Origin: Pararge aegeria
Taxonomy: Eukaryota; Arthropoda; Insecta; Lepidoptera; Nymphalidae
DNA: 64,000 bases
Assembly (NCBI RefSeq): GCF_905163445.1
Contig: NC_053200.1
Location: forward strand, 1,302,001-1,366,000
Reading direction: 5' to 3'
In this document: in pieces, positions 20,791 to 30,570 of the stretch
How positions within the stretch are numbered: position 1 is the stretch's first letter
Layout: each line of letters starts with the position of its first letter
Notes under the pieces: model-generated
Seen by the model: the letters and a program-made list of their open reading frames with translations, nothing else
The model's database searches: none
What the model was told of the DNA's origin: nothing
Position numbers and translations under genes: made by a program

Positions 20791-20981
20791 AGATAGCAAA
20801 ATGATTGTAAATGTTGATGTTGGAAAAGAGCAACTACTGAGTTTCTTGCCGGCTCTTCTCGGTAGAATCTGCTTTCCGAACCGGTGGTAGAGTCACACAA
20901 ACATGCATACTTGACGTTTCAAAAGTGCTTATAAAGTAGGCCTACTTGAAATAAATGAATTTGAATTTGAATTTGAATTTA

Positions 20982-21295
20982 ACAGTGACGTATATTACGC
21001 CCTTTAAGTGTGTACTAATGTTGTGGGTTTTTCCTTTAACCCGACCTTAGCACCTCTCTCTAAACACATTCTTCATGACTTTAAGATTACTACTGAAACA
21101 CTCCGTTTTGAGTCACACATACAACCTTTACACAGCGTCTTTTCTAACGTTCTTTCAGACGTCATGACGTAGGCTCACACCGCGACCTCTTTATAGTACC
21201 TCAGCCTGACGGAGGCTGAGGCAACCTTTTCAGTGTTCGTAATCAGAAATTAAAGTTCATATTCGTCCCTTACTAGAAGTTTAAAAATGAAAGAT
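20982..21295. other. No recognised gene or repeat
   Basis: A balanced-composition stretch with CAGCCTGACGGAGGCTGAG, a 7-bp-arm hairpin (CAGCCT/AGGCTG) at about 21203. No family match. Confidence 0.4.
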
Positions 21296-21622
21296 TCATC
21301 ATCATCATCAAATCAACCGAGTGACGTCCACTGCTGGACATAGGTCTTTTGTAGGGCGTTTTAACCTCCGCGATTCTAGGCCGCTTGTATCCAGCGGCCA
21401 CGTCCACCTGGTTGGGGGCCAACCAACGCTGCGCTTACCCGATTGTCGGGTATTGTGTACCCGGTACCCGAATTGTGCCCCGCCCATTGCCACTTCAGCT
21501 TCGCGGCTCGTTGAGTTATGTCGGTAACTCTAGTTCTTCTACGGATCTCCTCATTTCCCATTTGATCACGTAGATACTCCAAAGCCCAAAGTGACTCTGA
21601 GTCTTCTTATGAGGCCCATAGA
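21296..21622 (-). mobile_element. RTE-type LINE 3' end
   Basis: The minus strand reads RRRTRVTDITQRAAKLKWQW, AGHNSGTGYTIPDNR, GRGRWIQAAXNRGG-like and ends in a stop then (GATGAT)n at 21298-21310. A frameshift separates two overlapping ORFs. It is the same family as 12932-13386 and 63315-63622. Confidence 0.8.
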
Positions 21623-22382
21623 ACGAAAGATTAATAAATAGGAATAAAACTAGCCCGTGAAGCAAAATATTACACGCCAAAATGTTTTATACCTACACTC
21701 TTATATTCCCCGCGACCCCATTGCTCAACATGACGGATAGCGGACGCCGGTCAAATATTGAGCAATGTGTAAGCGCCGTGAAAGCTAAGCGATATAAATT
21801 ATCAATTTGTCATCGTGAGCTTAGCTACAAGCTTCTGTACAGATAAAGAAGGCTATTAAACACTGCGCAGTCGACGTAGCTTCTTAATTTGTTGTCATAG
21901 ATTAAAAGATAGATTGGACACTTTTTTTGTTGGAAAACTTTACAACATAATTTATTGTTACGTTATTAATTTCCGATTGCGTTGTTTGTGGTAATTAGGA
22001 TTTATAAGTTAATTATGCTATAATTTTTACTTCTTTGAATAGTTTGTGTTAGTTAAAAATAATATGTTATTAATTCCACATGTAACTAAATTTTTCGGAA
22101 TTAATTATTTTCTGTACATTTTCAGAATGCAAGCTTTCTCTAGGTATGCAACAGCCGGGCATAAATAAGTAGAGAAGCTATTTCAATATTGTTAACCGTC
22201 TTAAAAAAAATGTGTGTGTATATGTACACGAGTAAAAAGAAAGACTTCTTAATGAGCTTATTTTTCGAAAAATTATCTACTATATGCAACTTTACAGAAA
22301 TTAATTGAATAAAGCTAAATTAGATGAAGTTTAAGAACAGGCTTTTAGTATCGTAGACATGAATACGAATAATACAATTATT
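21623..22382. other. Unassigned; small GC-richer patch at 21710-21800
   Basis: 21710-21800 contains CGCGACCCCATTGCTCAAC and GGATAGCGGACGCCGGTC, unlike the AT-rich surroundings. TTGCTCAA and TTGAGCAA form a 45-base-spaced inverted pair there. The rest shows no feature. Confidence 0.35.
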
Positions 22383-22655
22383 TCATTTTACCTTATTGAT
22401 GACATTAAAATCTCCACTTAAAATCATCTGTATTTTAACATTATTGTTACCGAGTAAAGAGGCATTTCCACTTGTGTATGACAACAGTGAAGGGTGAAGA
22501 AAATTAATAATATCGTCAAAATTCTGATTAGGAGATATATATAGTGCAACAATCAAAATTATCATATCATCCTATTTTCCATTTGGCATTGAGTCCCATG
22601 AAAGTCAGGAGAAAGAGAAATATCTATCGATAAAGTTACAATGTTAACAACATCA
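22383..22655 (-). pseudogene. LINE endonuclease remnant
   Basis: The 60-codon ORF MIILIVALYISPNQNFDDII ... LLSYTSGNASLLGNN ... MILSGDFNV matches the pattern of the apurinic-like endonuclease of Jockey/CR1-type LINEs (YxxPN, then GDFN). Upstream codons (SIDISLSPDFHGTQC) continue the domain in another frame up to about 22655. The catalytic His of the C-terminal part is absent. Neither a tail nor an RT lies next to it, so this is an isolated fragment. Confidence 0.6.
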
Positions 22656-22689
22656 TTAGAATTATGATCGAATTTCATCGATTCGAATC

Positions 22690-22952
22690 AAAAATGTTGG
22701 GCAGCGACCCTGCTTTCTGAGTCCAAGGCCGTGGGTTCGATTCCCACAACTGGAATATGTTTGTGTGATGAGCATTAAGTGTTTTTCAGTGTCTGGGTGT
22801 TCATATGTATTTTCTAAGTATTTATGTATATATAATTCATAAAAATATTCATCAGTCATCTTAGTACCCATAACACAAGCTGCGCTTACTTTGGGGCTAT
22901 GTGGCGATGTGTGTATTGTCGTAGTATATTTATTTATTTATTATTTATTTAT
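22690..22952 (+). mobile_element. SINE-A (first of a tandem pair)
   Basis: It starts inside the head (GGGCAGCGACCCTGC), has the B-box GGGTTCGATTCCCAC and is complete to (TATT)n at 22930-22952. Confidence 0.9.
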
Positions 22953-23195
22953 TTCTAAGCCAAGGCCGTGGGTTCGATTCCCACAACTGGACAATGCTTG
23001 TGTAATGAACATCAATGTTTTTCAGTATCTAGGTGTTTATCAACATATTATTAGTATTTAGTTATTTACGTATATTATTCATAGAATTATTAATCGAATT
23101 TTTCATCAGTCATCTTAGTACCAACACAAGCTACGCTTACTTTGGGGCTAGATGGCGTTGCGTGTATTGTCGTAGTATATTTATTTATTTAAAAA
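22953..23195 (+). mobile_element. SINE-A (second of a tandem pair)
   Basis: It begins directly in the first copy's tail at CTAAGCCAAGGCCGTGGGT, so only the B-box half of the head is present. The body has an extra ATTAATCGAATTTTTC near 23090. It ends in TTTATTTATTTAAA. Confidence 0.88.
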
Positions 23196-23265
23196 ATGTG
23201 ACGGTAATTTTTTTTCCAACGTTGATAAGCAAGTTTCACTTCAAAAATAGAATTAGAATATAAAA

Positions 23266-23330
23266 AACTGCCTACACGCACTGTTCGAAGACTTTGGTCT
23301 TCAGGCATTGAGGTATTTGAGTTTTTATAT
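23266..23330 (-). mobile_element. RTE scrap
   Basis: The minus strand reads LKTKVFEQCV then stop, the RTE segment just before LPVVTYGSETW. It is isolated. Confidence 0.5.
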
Positions 23331-24056
23331 TACACGAAGTAAATAGGTAGGAAGTATTCCACTTCATAGTACTGCGTGTCTCCGATTAGTACTTCTTTAA
23401 TTATAATCTTTGCCCACAAAGGTATCAGTTTTAAACAAACTATAAGACTTAAGTTTCGGCGTTAAAATGCCTATTAACCTATTTTATTTGAAAGTTCCAC
23501 AGTTTACGTCTCATCGGTATTGCACAAGGTATTTTAGCGCTTAATCTGACAGGGCTAAGGATGTTTTTAGGATGTCGAAGTCCTATGAGTTAAGTGTGTA
23601 ATAACCAACGTAACGGAAAGCGTCAAGTGGTTTTTATTGTATTCACTTTGTACTAAAATACAAACAAATTGGTGATAAGCAGTGAACATGTCATTTGTTG
23701 GTATTTAAAAATGTTATGGTATTATTATGTTACGGTTGGGGATCTTAGCACGGGGAACTGCTGATCGTTGCGGTCCCAAGGTGCTGGAGTGGCGACATCC
23801 AATTTGAAACCCTCACTCGGAAATATATGACTTATTAAGAGCCGCAGGGAGTCGGCAATATACCATCAGGTTGTCTCTAGCAACCAGTGGATGGAGGGAA
23901 TTTTTACCCACTACTGACTCAAGAGAAGACCTTGAGTCAGAATGAATTCCAATCCTCTTTGGTTTTCACTGCGATAGAAGCAGCCCAAATCACCACCAAT
24001 TCCGTTTGGTAGACCGAGCAGTGCGAACCCAGTTTAAATTTGAGGGTTTTAGTTTT
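23331..24056. other. Unassigned, with a possible RTE trace
   Basis: At 23758-23792 CGGTCCCAAGGTGCTGGAG and TGGCGACATCC resemble the RTE PKVLEWR segment on plus. 23850-24020 is GC-moderate and unique within the window. The remainder is AT-rich. Confidence 0.35.
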
Positions 24057-24057
24057 A

Positions 24058-24240
24058 GTCGTATTGGCCTTGGCTAGTTACCCTACCGACAAAGACGTGC
24101 CGCTAAACGAGTGTTCCGGTGCGATGTCGCGTTGAAGCCAGTTATGGGTGCATACCATACTCCTTAACAGGTTAGCCCGCTACTATATTAGACTGCATCA
24201 TCACTTACCACCAGGTGAGATTGCAGTCAAGAGCAGTAGG
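24058..24240 (+). mobile_element. SINE-C
   Basis: CCTTGGCTAGTTACCCTACC, GACGTGCCGCTAAACGAG, GGTGCGATGTCGCGTTG and CCACCAGGTGAGATTGCAG are followed by an A-rich run at 24240-24250. Confidence 0.85.
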
Positions 24241-24249
24241 AAAAAAAAA

Positions 24250-24340
24250 CATAACTTAGATAACTTAGAAAAGTTAGAGATGCGTGACGGCTCCCGAAAA
24301 TGCGAAGTCCTGACCTAGGCTGTCACCACTAAACCACACA
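24250..24340 (-). mobile_element. SINE-B head fragment
   Basis: AACTTAGAAAAGTTAGAGAT, then a decayed B-box region and CTGTCACCACT correspond to the 5' third of SINE-B. Confidence 0.65.
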
Positions 24341-24344
24341 CATT

Positions 24345-24678
24345 ACACCGAAACTAATAACCTAAATTGTATATTATTGGAAAAACCCTACCGGGTTAAA
24401 ACACAGATGGTTGTAACACTGATAACAATAACATGGATCCTCGGTGACTCAATAGTTCGTCGGTTTTCCCCAAGCGATATCTATCTTACCTTGACAACAG
24501 TATCGCCTAGGGAATAGCAAAGGGATGTTTCACCCCTAATAGAGCTAGTTTATTTTCATAACCCTTCCGTTTTAGACATTAATTGACTAGGCACAGTACG
24601 GGTTTATTATATTATGCTTGTTAAGGGTGAATCTATTAAGCGCAAAGGTGTTCCGTTTTTTTTTTTTTTAAGTTATAA
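24345..24678. other. No recognised gene or repeat
   Basis: AT-rich, ending in a T11 run at 24657-24668. No family match. Confidence 0.4.
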
Positions 24679-24679
24679 T

Positions 24680-24758
24680 GGGCGGACCCTGCTGGTGGCC
24701 TACTTGATGGCAAGTGGAAAACCGTCGCATATAAACAGTGCATCAACCTGAGGCAACA
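24680..24758 (-). repeat. Short interspersed repeat
   Basis: GGCCTACTTGATGGCAAGTG and CATCAACCTGAGGCAACA are related, inverted, to the CCTCAGGTTGATAAAC stretch at 33490. The class is unknown. Confidence 0.4.
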
Positions 24759-24759
24759 A

Positions 24760-25076
24760 GTGGCCCTGCTTTCTGCGTCCAAGGCTGTGGGTTCGAATCC
24801 CACTACTGGAGAATGTTTGTGTGATGAATATGAATTTTTTTCAGTGTATGGGCGTTTATCTCAAAAGTAAGCGTAGCTTGTGTTATGGGTACTAAGGTAA
24901 TGAATATTTTTATGAATATAATACACATAAATACTTATAATATACAAATAAACACCAGGACACTGAAAAACAATCATGTTCATCACACAAACATTTTTCC
25001 AGTTGTGGGAAGGGGGGAGGAAGGGATCTTTAGATGCAGAAAGCAGGGTCGCTGCCGCTGCGCCAACCGGCTGTCA
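24760..25076. mobile_element. Two SINE-A copies in inverted (head-out) arrangement
   Basis: 24760-24862 is a plus-strand 5' half (B-box GGGTTCGAATCCCAC, CAGTGTATGGGCGTTTATC). 24863-25076 is a minus copy lacking its 3' tail (AAAAGTAAGCGTAGCTTGTG through GCGCCAACCGGCTGTC). The 3'-truncated plus copy meets the minus copy inside the body. The minus B-box is replaced by GGGGGGAGGAAGGGATC. Confidence 0.85.
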
Positions 25077-25079
25077 AAG

Positions 25080-25730
25080 CGGTTCTCATACCATCGATAC
25101 CTACCACCCGTTTTCTCAACGAATAGTGTTCACCAAGTAACGCCAACTGCACGTAATATATGCAAACGAACTATTTTTTTTTAATTACGCAGGTGTTCAG
25201 TTTTATGTCGATCATGTGTAAACTTGACGCCTACTATAATAAATTATGCACTTCAAAATGACACTTATGTTAATACAATACAGGCTGTTATTCCATGAAT
25301 TATAAGGTCCGTTGATTACTGAGTTGATGAGTGTTCGCAAAGTTATGAATTTTTCATTGTAATTAATTTGTAATGGACTTTTAACGCCCCTGTAACATAA
25401 GGGCGGTATTTCGGTTCGGTTCCTGCGTGACACATTATTTAACTGACTTGTAAAGAAGGTGGAGTTGACTTATGAAACCTGTAGATACGTTTTGTTTTGG
25501 CGATGTAACTCCCTTCAAAACAGTACCGATAACGATGATTCCTTTTTAACTTTTGAAGAGCTTGCAACTTAATATTGAATTACTTTGGGAAATTATAACT
25601 GCTTCAGTCTAGTACCTATTTAGTACTTTTGAGGGCAGATCACAAAGTCCTAGGTTTGATTCCTGGGCTCAACTTCTAATATTTATTCAGTTTACCGGTC
25701 TTTACCAAGCCCACAAGTGCAGTTTACTAG
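25080..25730. other. Largely unassigned
   Basis: 25385-25435 (ACGCCCCTGTAACATAAGG, GGTTCGGTTCCTGCGTG) and 25620-25680 (GGGCAGATCACAAAGTCC, TTTGATTCCTGGG) resemble tRNA-like SINE heads but are too short to place. The 73-codon minus ORF is not recognised. Confidence 0.35.
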
Positions 25731-25734
25731 GCTG

Positions 25735-26640
25735 CATTAAAATTACTAATTCATTGTAGGGAAATTGTATATCTTTTAATAACAAATTACCAGATGAAAT
25801 CCTTGAGATGTCTCTCAATACGTTCAAAAATTATATAAAACGTAAGCTTATAGAAAAATCCTATTATAATATTAAGGATTACATGATAAAAAGCTTGGAT
25901 ATGAATTGCTGTTACTTCATAGCTCAACATTAACTAGACTGTGCGATGGTGATAACAAAAAAACTACCTAAGTTGCTAACCTGCTAACCTGGCTAAGTTT
26001 GTTATGAGCTCTTCTTAGACCAGGGCGCGTTTGGAACCCACCTAGCTTTAGTTTTAAGTTAACGAATACAGTTATCACCATCACTAACATTAGTGAAACA
26101 TGTTAAATGTGTGAACGCTACATAAGTGCCTGTAATTTATTTATTTATTTATTTATTTAGGAAAACCAACCGCTAATACATTATTTCTTGTCCAAGTTTT
26201 TACGTTGCGAGCTAAGTGAATGTTCAGCTTATTACAGGTTTTCACAAAGTTTACAAATAATCTTAAAATTAATTACATTTTATATATATCTAACTGCATT
26301 ACAAAATAAATGTCTAAAAATATTTTACTAATTAATAATGTTAAAAATATAAATAGAATTAAAATTAAAATTCATATTAAATTAAGAATTAAATTAAAAA
26401 ATTAAATTAAAAAAAAAAAAATTAACATCAATGTCCAAGTTTAAGCTTATTAAATTTTGAATATTTGATAACATAAGAAGTCAAGTATTTATTTTATTTT
26501 TATCTTGAAATGTCTGATAGAACAATTAAAAGTGTCAATAATTTTACGCCTAAGGTCAGTGTATTTATTATGAAATAAGTCTACAAGGTAGTAATAAGGT
26601 CTACATGATTAAAAAATTTTTGAATTTTGAATTTATTTGA
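25735..26640 (+). mobile_element. LINE-K 3' end split by another LINE
   Basis: The left part (25735-26138) encodes FNNKLPDEILEMSLNTFKNY, KRKLIEKSYYNIKDYM then stop, and a 3' UTR reaching GCTACATAAGTGCCTGTAAT. The right part (26589-26640) resumes AATAAGGTCTACATGATT and ends in TTTTTGAATTTTGAATTT. The intact order CATAAGTGCCTGTTATAAGG is seen inverted at 51237-51560. Confidence 0.8.
26139..26588 (-). mobile_element. LINE 3' end nested in LINE-K
   Basis: It starts (TATT)n at 26139-26160, the complement of a (TAAA)n tail. At the far end the minus strand reads LRRKIIDTFNCSIRHFKIKI then stop, like a LINE C-terminus. The middle is an A-rich 3' UTR. GTAAT flanks it on both sides, a possible target duplication. 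Confidence 0.65.
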
Positions 26641-27009
26641 CAACAAACTTAGCCTTGTAAGCTCCCTTTATCGCATTAAAATTCAACAGCTAAAAACAAG
26701 TGCGGTCCGTAAAATAACAATCAGAAGTGAAGTGTTGTTATGTATATTATTCCAATTAGAGTGTTTTACCTTTTCCAAACTGTTACATATTAAGTAATGT
26801 AAGCGATGCCTGTTCTTATCTACGCCTCCTGGAGTCACGCGAGACCGCTGGGCGGGTTATTAAAAGTATCGTTACCAACGGACAGACAAAAAAAAACATA
26901 CGTCGGTAGGTATTTTTAACTAGCATGAGAATAGTTGATTGTGGAACAAGTGCATAAAATAAGTTTTTTACTTCGCTTTCGAGGAAATTCGCTATAAAAA
27001 CTTAATCTT
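26641..27009. other. No recognised gene or repeat
   Basis: It contains GCCTCCTGGAGTCACGCG and AGACCGCTGGGCGGG near 26825, a GC-rich patch. Otherwise AT-rich. Confidence 0.4.
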
Positions 27010-27024
27010 AATACCTTCCTTTAC

Positions 27025-27304
27025 TATCAAAATTAAGCTTAATTTGCTATACTCCGCGAAAAGCAGGAGAATATGTGTGGTGTAATTTATAATTTCTTCA
27101 ATCCTTATACTCCACACCACACAGATCCTCGGCAATACACCCTCTACGCACGTTTCGCTCCGAAACCGGAGCATCATCAGGAGATGTTGACTTTACAATG
27201 AATAATTGTAAAGTCAACATTTGTCTTTTCGCGGAGTATAGCAATTTAAGCTTAATTTTGATAATATATCATGGATTTCCGCAAAGTAACGCCTGCTTCT
27301 ATAC
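27025..27304 (+). mobile_element. PAL element copy 3 with 15-bp duplication
   Basis: AATACCTTCCTTTAC flanks the element at 27010-27024 and 27305-27319. The left arm contains ATTAAGCTTAATTTGC, ACTCCGCGAAAAGCAGG and, on minus, a hammerhead-like core (27152-27180). The turn is TGACTTTACAATGAATAATT then GTAAAGTCAAC. The right arm is internally deleted and continues CTTTTCGCGGAGTATAGC to CGCCTGCTTCTATAC. No ORF. Confidence 0.88.
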
Positions 27305-27460
27305 AATACCTTCCTTTACGTTTTGCCCATTGTTGTTCTTAATCGATAAAAAAATCATTAAGACTTTAATCGAGAAAAAAACTGTACCGGAATGATGATA
27401 ACAAAACTAGAATATTAAAAAAAACAGCTAAATTATAGTGATTAAGGATAGCATTGTAAT

Positions 27461-27560
27461 AAATTTTATAAATTAAAAATGCATATAAAAAATTTCGGAA
27501 TTGACAGGACTTGCACCTTGTCAATCGCGGCCTGAGCGCTTTCATTGTAATATTGACCTT
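27461..27560 (-). mobile_element. SINE-E copy
   Basis: AAAAATGCATATAAAAAATT, GACAGGACTTGCACCTTGTC and GCGGCCTGAGCGCTTTCA match the reverse of 42087-42230. The B-box (GGTGCAAGTCCTG on minus) is changed. Confidence 0.55.
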
Positions 27561-27664
27561 TGAAAAAGTAGATAGAAACTGCAACGTTTCGTACTAGATG
27601 ACGCTACAGTAGCTATAAGACTGATGTGAAAGGCATATACTAATTTCGGCATCGACGCGACGGT

Positions 27665-27772
27665 AGGAGAGCCGTAGCTTAATTGGAGAAAGCTCCCTCC
27701 CAAACGAACCCGGGTCCTCCTACTTAAATACACAGCGGTCAATGTTGCGCCAGGGAGATCAGCAAAAAAATA
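27665..27772. mobile_element. SINE-E head joined to SINE-C head
   Basis: Plus-strand GGAGAGCCGTAGCTTAATTG resembles the SINE-E head; it runs into a minus-strand SINE-C head (CGAACCCGGGTCCTCC, GTTGCGCCAGGGAGATC). The join suggests insertion or template switching. Confidence 0.5.
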
Positions 27773-27779
27773 ATCACTC

Positions 27780-27885
27780 AAAACGCGCATACAATAGAAA
27801 AGTTAAAAGTGCGTGCTGGAATTCGAACCTGGCAACCCGAAACTGAAGACGAGCTTCCACCCACTGGACTATCACCGCTTTCCAA
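27780..27885 (-). mobile_element. SINE-B head fragment
   Basis: ACAATAGAAAAGTTAAAAGT, GGAATTCGAACCTGGC and CCACTGGACTATCACCGC give the 5' third of SINE-B. Confidence 0.85.
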
Positions 27886-27929
27886 GAACCCACCGCTTTG
27901 CTAATTTCACACTTTTTTAATTATTGCTT

Positions 27930-28335
27930 ATGAGGTTTATAAACGCTTCCTGGTCTAGCACACTAAAAATACAGCGATGCTTCTTTTCTTTTCGTTTTCT
28001 TTTCCTGGGCCTGTCTTCTGTAATTGGTTGGTCTGAACCGTCCGTTGTACGTGTGGCCGTTGATGCGGCTCCCCGCTGGATCACTCCAGCCAGCCGAGCT
28101 CACTCCAGAAGCTTAGCAGGCCACCCAGGTCGCCGAGTGCTTCTTGAAGTGTTGCTGCTGAGCCGAGGTGTCCGCGCGTTGCTCTACCACTCCCGCCCAC
28201 CATTGGAGCATTACATGTTTCGGTGTTTCATCTGTCTCCATGCATGCTCTGCACAGAGGACTGTTAGTTATACCTAAAATGGAAAGGTGTTTGTTTAGTG
28301 GGCATTGCAAACAGCGATGCTATATACAGGCTTAA
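27930..28335 (-). pseudogene. C-terminal end of a Jockey/R1-type LINE, frameshifted
   Basis: The minus strand reads CPLNKHLSILGITNSPLCRA, CMETDETPKHVMLQW and VVEQRAD in one frame. The next frame continues LGSAATLQEALGDLGGLLSF and WSELGWLE then a stop near 28056. The pattern (CPLNKHL, LCRAC, HVLLQC) is the Cys/His segment following RNase H in these LINEs. In the usual pattern LQC would follow; here it is LQWWAG. Upstream RT and RNase H are absent. A 3' UTR follows to about 27930. Confidence 0.75.
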
Positions 28336-28914
28336 AAACAATATATACTAATAAAAACTTACTTTCCCACGTAGCTTCAACGGTAAAGATTAAAGAGTAT
28401 ATTCATCAACAAAGTAACGAAACGTAAAAACTCTTTACAAAGCTGTTTAAACGGTAAAAAAATACACACACTTAATCAACGGATTAATATTGTGTTAATT
28501 ATGTTAATTAGAGGCTCGATCTGCGGAAAATTATTTAATATTAGGGTGGCTCGTTCGATTAGAGATATAGCGTGACGGCCGGTGTGTACGAGCCTTAATT
28601 GTTATACCCCATCCGTTTCTTATTTACTATTTGACAGGTCGGTTTAGTGACGTCCGCATTCCATCGTACCAATTGCTGATTTTGTCGATAAAACTAAAGT
28701 TAAAGTAGCAGTTTTTTTTTAATTGATCACTGTGGTTTTTTTTTAATATATCAAATAAAATAAAACAATTACATCAAAATATATAAGTAGGTATCAGTAC
28801 TCGACTCAAGTGGATGTTCGGAGTATGCCCTACGCTACTGCCCCATGCCCCAAATTTCTGTATATTTTTGGCAGGAGTTCTGATATTTACTTACTATAGG
28901 AAGCTGTGATATGG
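28336..28914. other. No recognised gene or repeat
   Basis: AT-rich, with T-runs at 28711 and 28737. A GC-richer segment at 28560-28650 (AGCGTGACGGCCGGTGTG) matches no family here. Confidence 0.4.
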
Positions 28915-29165
28915 GGCGAAACCTCTAACTTTTCTAAGTTATGTGCGTTTTAAGTAATTAAAATATCACTTGCTTTAACAGAAAAGGAAAACATCGTGAG
29001 GAAACCTGAGAGTTTCACATAATGTTCTGAAAGCTGTGAGTCCACCAATCCGCACTGGGCCAGCGTGGTGGACTACGGCGTTGACCCTTCTTCATTGTGA
29101 GAGGAGACCCGTGCCCTGTAGTGGGCCGATAATGGGTTGGTGTGATGATGATGATGAAGATGATA
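28915..29165 (+). mobile_element. SINE-B lacking its head
   Basis: CCTCTAACTTTTCTAAGTTA, AAAACATCGTGAGGAAACC, CCACCAATCCGCACTGGGCC and GTAGTGGGCCGATAATGGG end in (GATGAT)n. Confidence 0.9.
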
Positions 29166-29171
29166 GGTACT

Positions 29172-29445
29172 TACATAGACAGCCGGTTGGCGCAGTGGAC
29201 AGCGATCTGCTTTTTACGTCCAAGGCCGTGATTTCGATTCCCACAACTGGAAAAAAAATTTTGTGTGATGAACATAAATGTTTTTCAGTGTCTGGGTATT
29301 TATCTGTATATTATAAGTATTTATGTGTATTATATTCATAAAAAAATATTCATCAACTTTATTAGTTCCCATAACACAAGCTACGCTTACTTTGGAGCTA
29401 GATGGCGATGTGTGTATTGTCGTAGTATATTTATTTATTCATGAT
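29172..29445 (+). mobile_element. SINE-A, full length
   Basis: The A-box GTTGGCGCAGTGG and B-box-like GATTTCGATTCCC are intact enough to recognise. A nine-A run interrupts GGAAAATTTTG. It ends in TTTATTTATTC. Its start follows the SINE-B tail by seven bases. Confidence 0.92.
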
Positions 29446-29774
29446 ACAGAATAAGGAACTTGAAAGGCGTGATAATGTCAAATAGCAAACTGTCTAATGA
29501 CCGGGGTACAACACTCGTAGGATTTTTACTCCACTGCACATTTTAATACATTGTTCGGAAGGCTTATTTACAATTTAGATAAACGTCGCTCGGCGAAGTC
29601 GGCATTCGGAATTAATTGTTCGGGCCACGCGAGCGGTGAGCGCTTTCGTTTATTTTGGTTTAAGCAGCCACCTGAAATCAATATCATGGCACCTGTATTC
29701 ACAGTGTTGTAGCCCGCCAACCCAATTTGGGAAAGCGTAGCGGGTTTAAAAATCCATCTATCCTATAAAAGAAA
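29446..29774. other. Unassigned; GC-richer centre
   Basis: 29583-29650 (ACGTCGCTCGGCGAAGTC, CCACGCGAGCGGTGAGCG) stands out against the AT-rich flanks and matches none of the families. Candidate single-copy conserved DNA. Confidence 0.35.
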
Positions 29775-29960
29775 GAAAGAAAGAAAACTTTTATTTGGGT
29801 ATACACGCATTAAAATTAAAATACAACTTATAGTCTACATAACAATTATAGGTACGGTGTGATCCCAAAATGGTCTCCAGTCAGCATGTTTGCTGTGTCT
29901 GCTATGACACAGCGCTGATGAGAGCTGATGATAGGAGAAGCTAGTGCTCAACAATTATCA
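29775..29960 (-). mobile_element. LINE 3' end with (TTTC)n tail
   Basis: (AAAG)n at 29777-29793 precedes AACTTTTATTTGGGTATAC. On minus this reads as a 3' UTR with a polyadenylation-like AATAAAAG region and tail. The coding part is not recognisable. Confidence 0.5.
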
Positions 29961-30302
29961 TAAAGATATATCATCAAAACCGTCCACTGCTGGCTAAAGG
30001 TCTCTCCCAGCAGAAGATGGAAGTAGTCCCATAGAGTATACAAACACTACGTCAGACCATGTCGCTGCCTGTCCGCGCAAACCCGTGACCTTTGGTCTCT
30101 ACTGAAAATCGGCGTTACAGTATTCCTTGGCAGTGACTGCCATGGTGCTGCGGCACAGAACTGAGTAGGTGACCCATTGACCACAACGAAGCAACGTAAT
30201 CCTAAATTAATGTATTTTTTTTTCTTTTTCTCTGTTGTCTTGTTGTAGTATTTTGTATTTTTTTTTTATTGTGGTTAATAAATATTTATTATTAATATAG
30301 TG
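29961..30302. other. Unassigned
   Basis: 29973-30060 begins ACCGTCCACTGCTGGCTAAA, similar to the RTE end CGTCCACTGCTGGACATAGG, so a distant RTE fragment on minus is possible. T-runs occupy 30218-30270. Confidence 0.35.
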
Positions 30303-30570
30303 ATATGAAGGCCGATTGGCGCAGTTTGCAGCGACCCTGCTTTCTGAGCCCAAGGCAGTGGGTTCGATTCCCACTACTGGAAAATGTTTGTGTGATGAGC
30401 ACCATGTTTTTCAGTCTCTGGATGTTTATATGTATTTTCTAAGTATTTATGTATTTTATTCATAAAAATATTCATCAGGTATCTTAGTACCCATAACACA
30501 AGCAACGCTTACTTTGGGGCTAGATGGCGATGTGTGTATTGTCGTAGTATATTTATTTATTTATTTATTA
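30303..30570 (+). mobile_element. SINE-A, reference copy
   Basis: The cleanest copy. The tRNA-like head has A-box TTGGCGCAGTTTG and B-box GGGTTCGATTCCCAC, the internal RNA polymerase III promoter of tRNA-derived SINEs. The body follows: GTTTGTGTGATGAGCACC, TTTTTCAGTCTCTGGATG, ATTCATAAAAATATTCATC. The 3' part is ACACAAGCAACGCTTACTTT, GGCTAGATGGCGATGTG and (TTTA)n. It is mobilised in trans by a LINE (inference). No target duplication is obvious. Confidence 0.95.

Larger units (their letters stand above)
18735..20981 (+). mobile_element. LINE-J, 5'-truncated non-LTR retrotransposon
   Basis: The longest element of the window. It holds a pre-RT segment, a reverse transcriptase, a C-terminal region, a 3' UTR and a (TTTGAA)n tail at about 20950-20981. 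The RT motif set (NYRPIS, FCDLSKAFDCVEH, VPQGSILGP, IADD) places it among non-LTR elements of the CR1/Jockey-like group; I cannot resolve the clade. ORF1 and the endonuclease domain are absent. It is dead: there are at least two frameshifts, two in-frame stops and a foldback insertion (19144-19240). The left boundary is uncertain. Confidence 0.85.

Noticed and set aside
27924..28277. 117-codon plus ORF
   Set aside because: Antisense shadow of the Jockey/R1-type LINE C-terminus.
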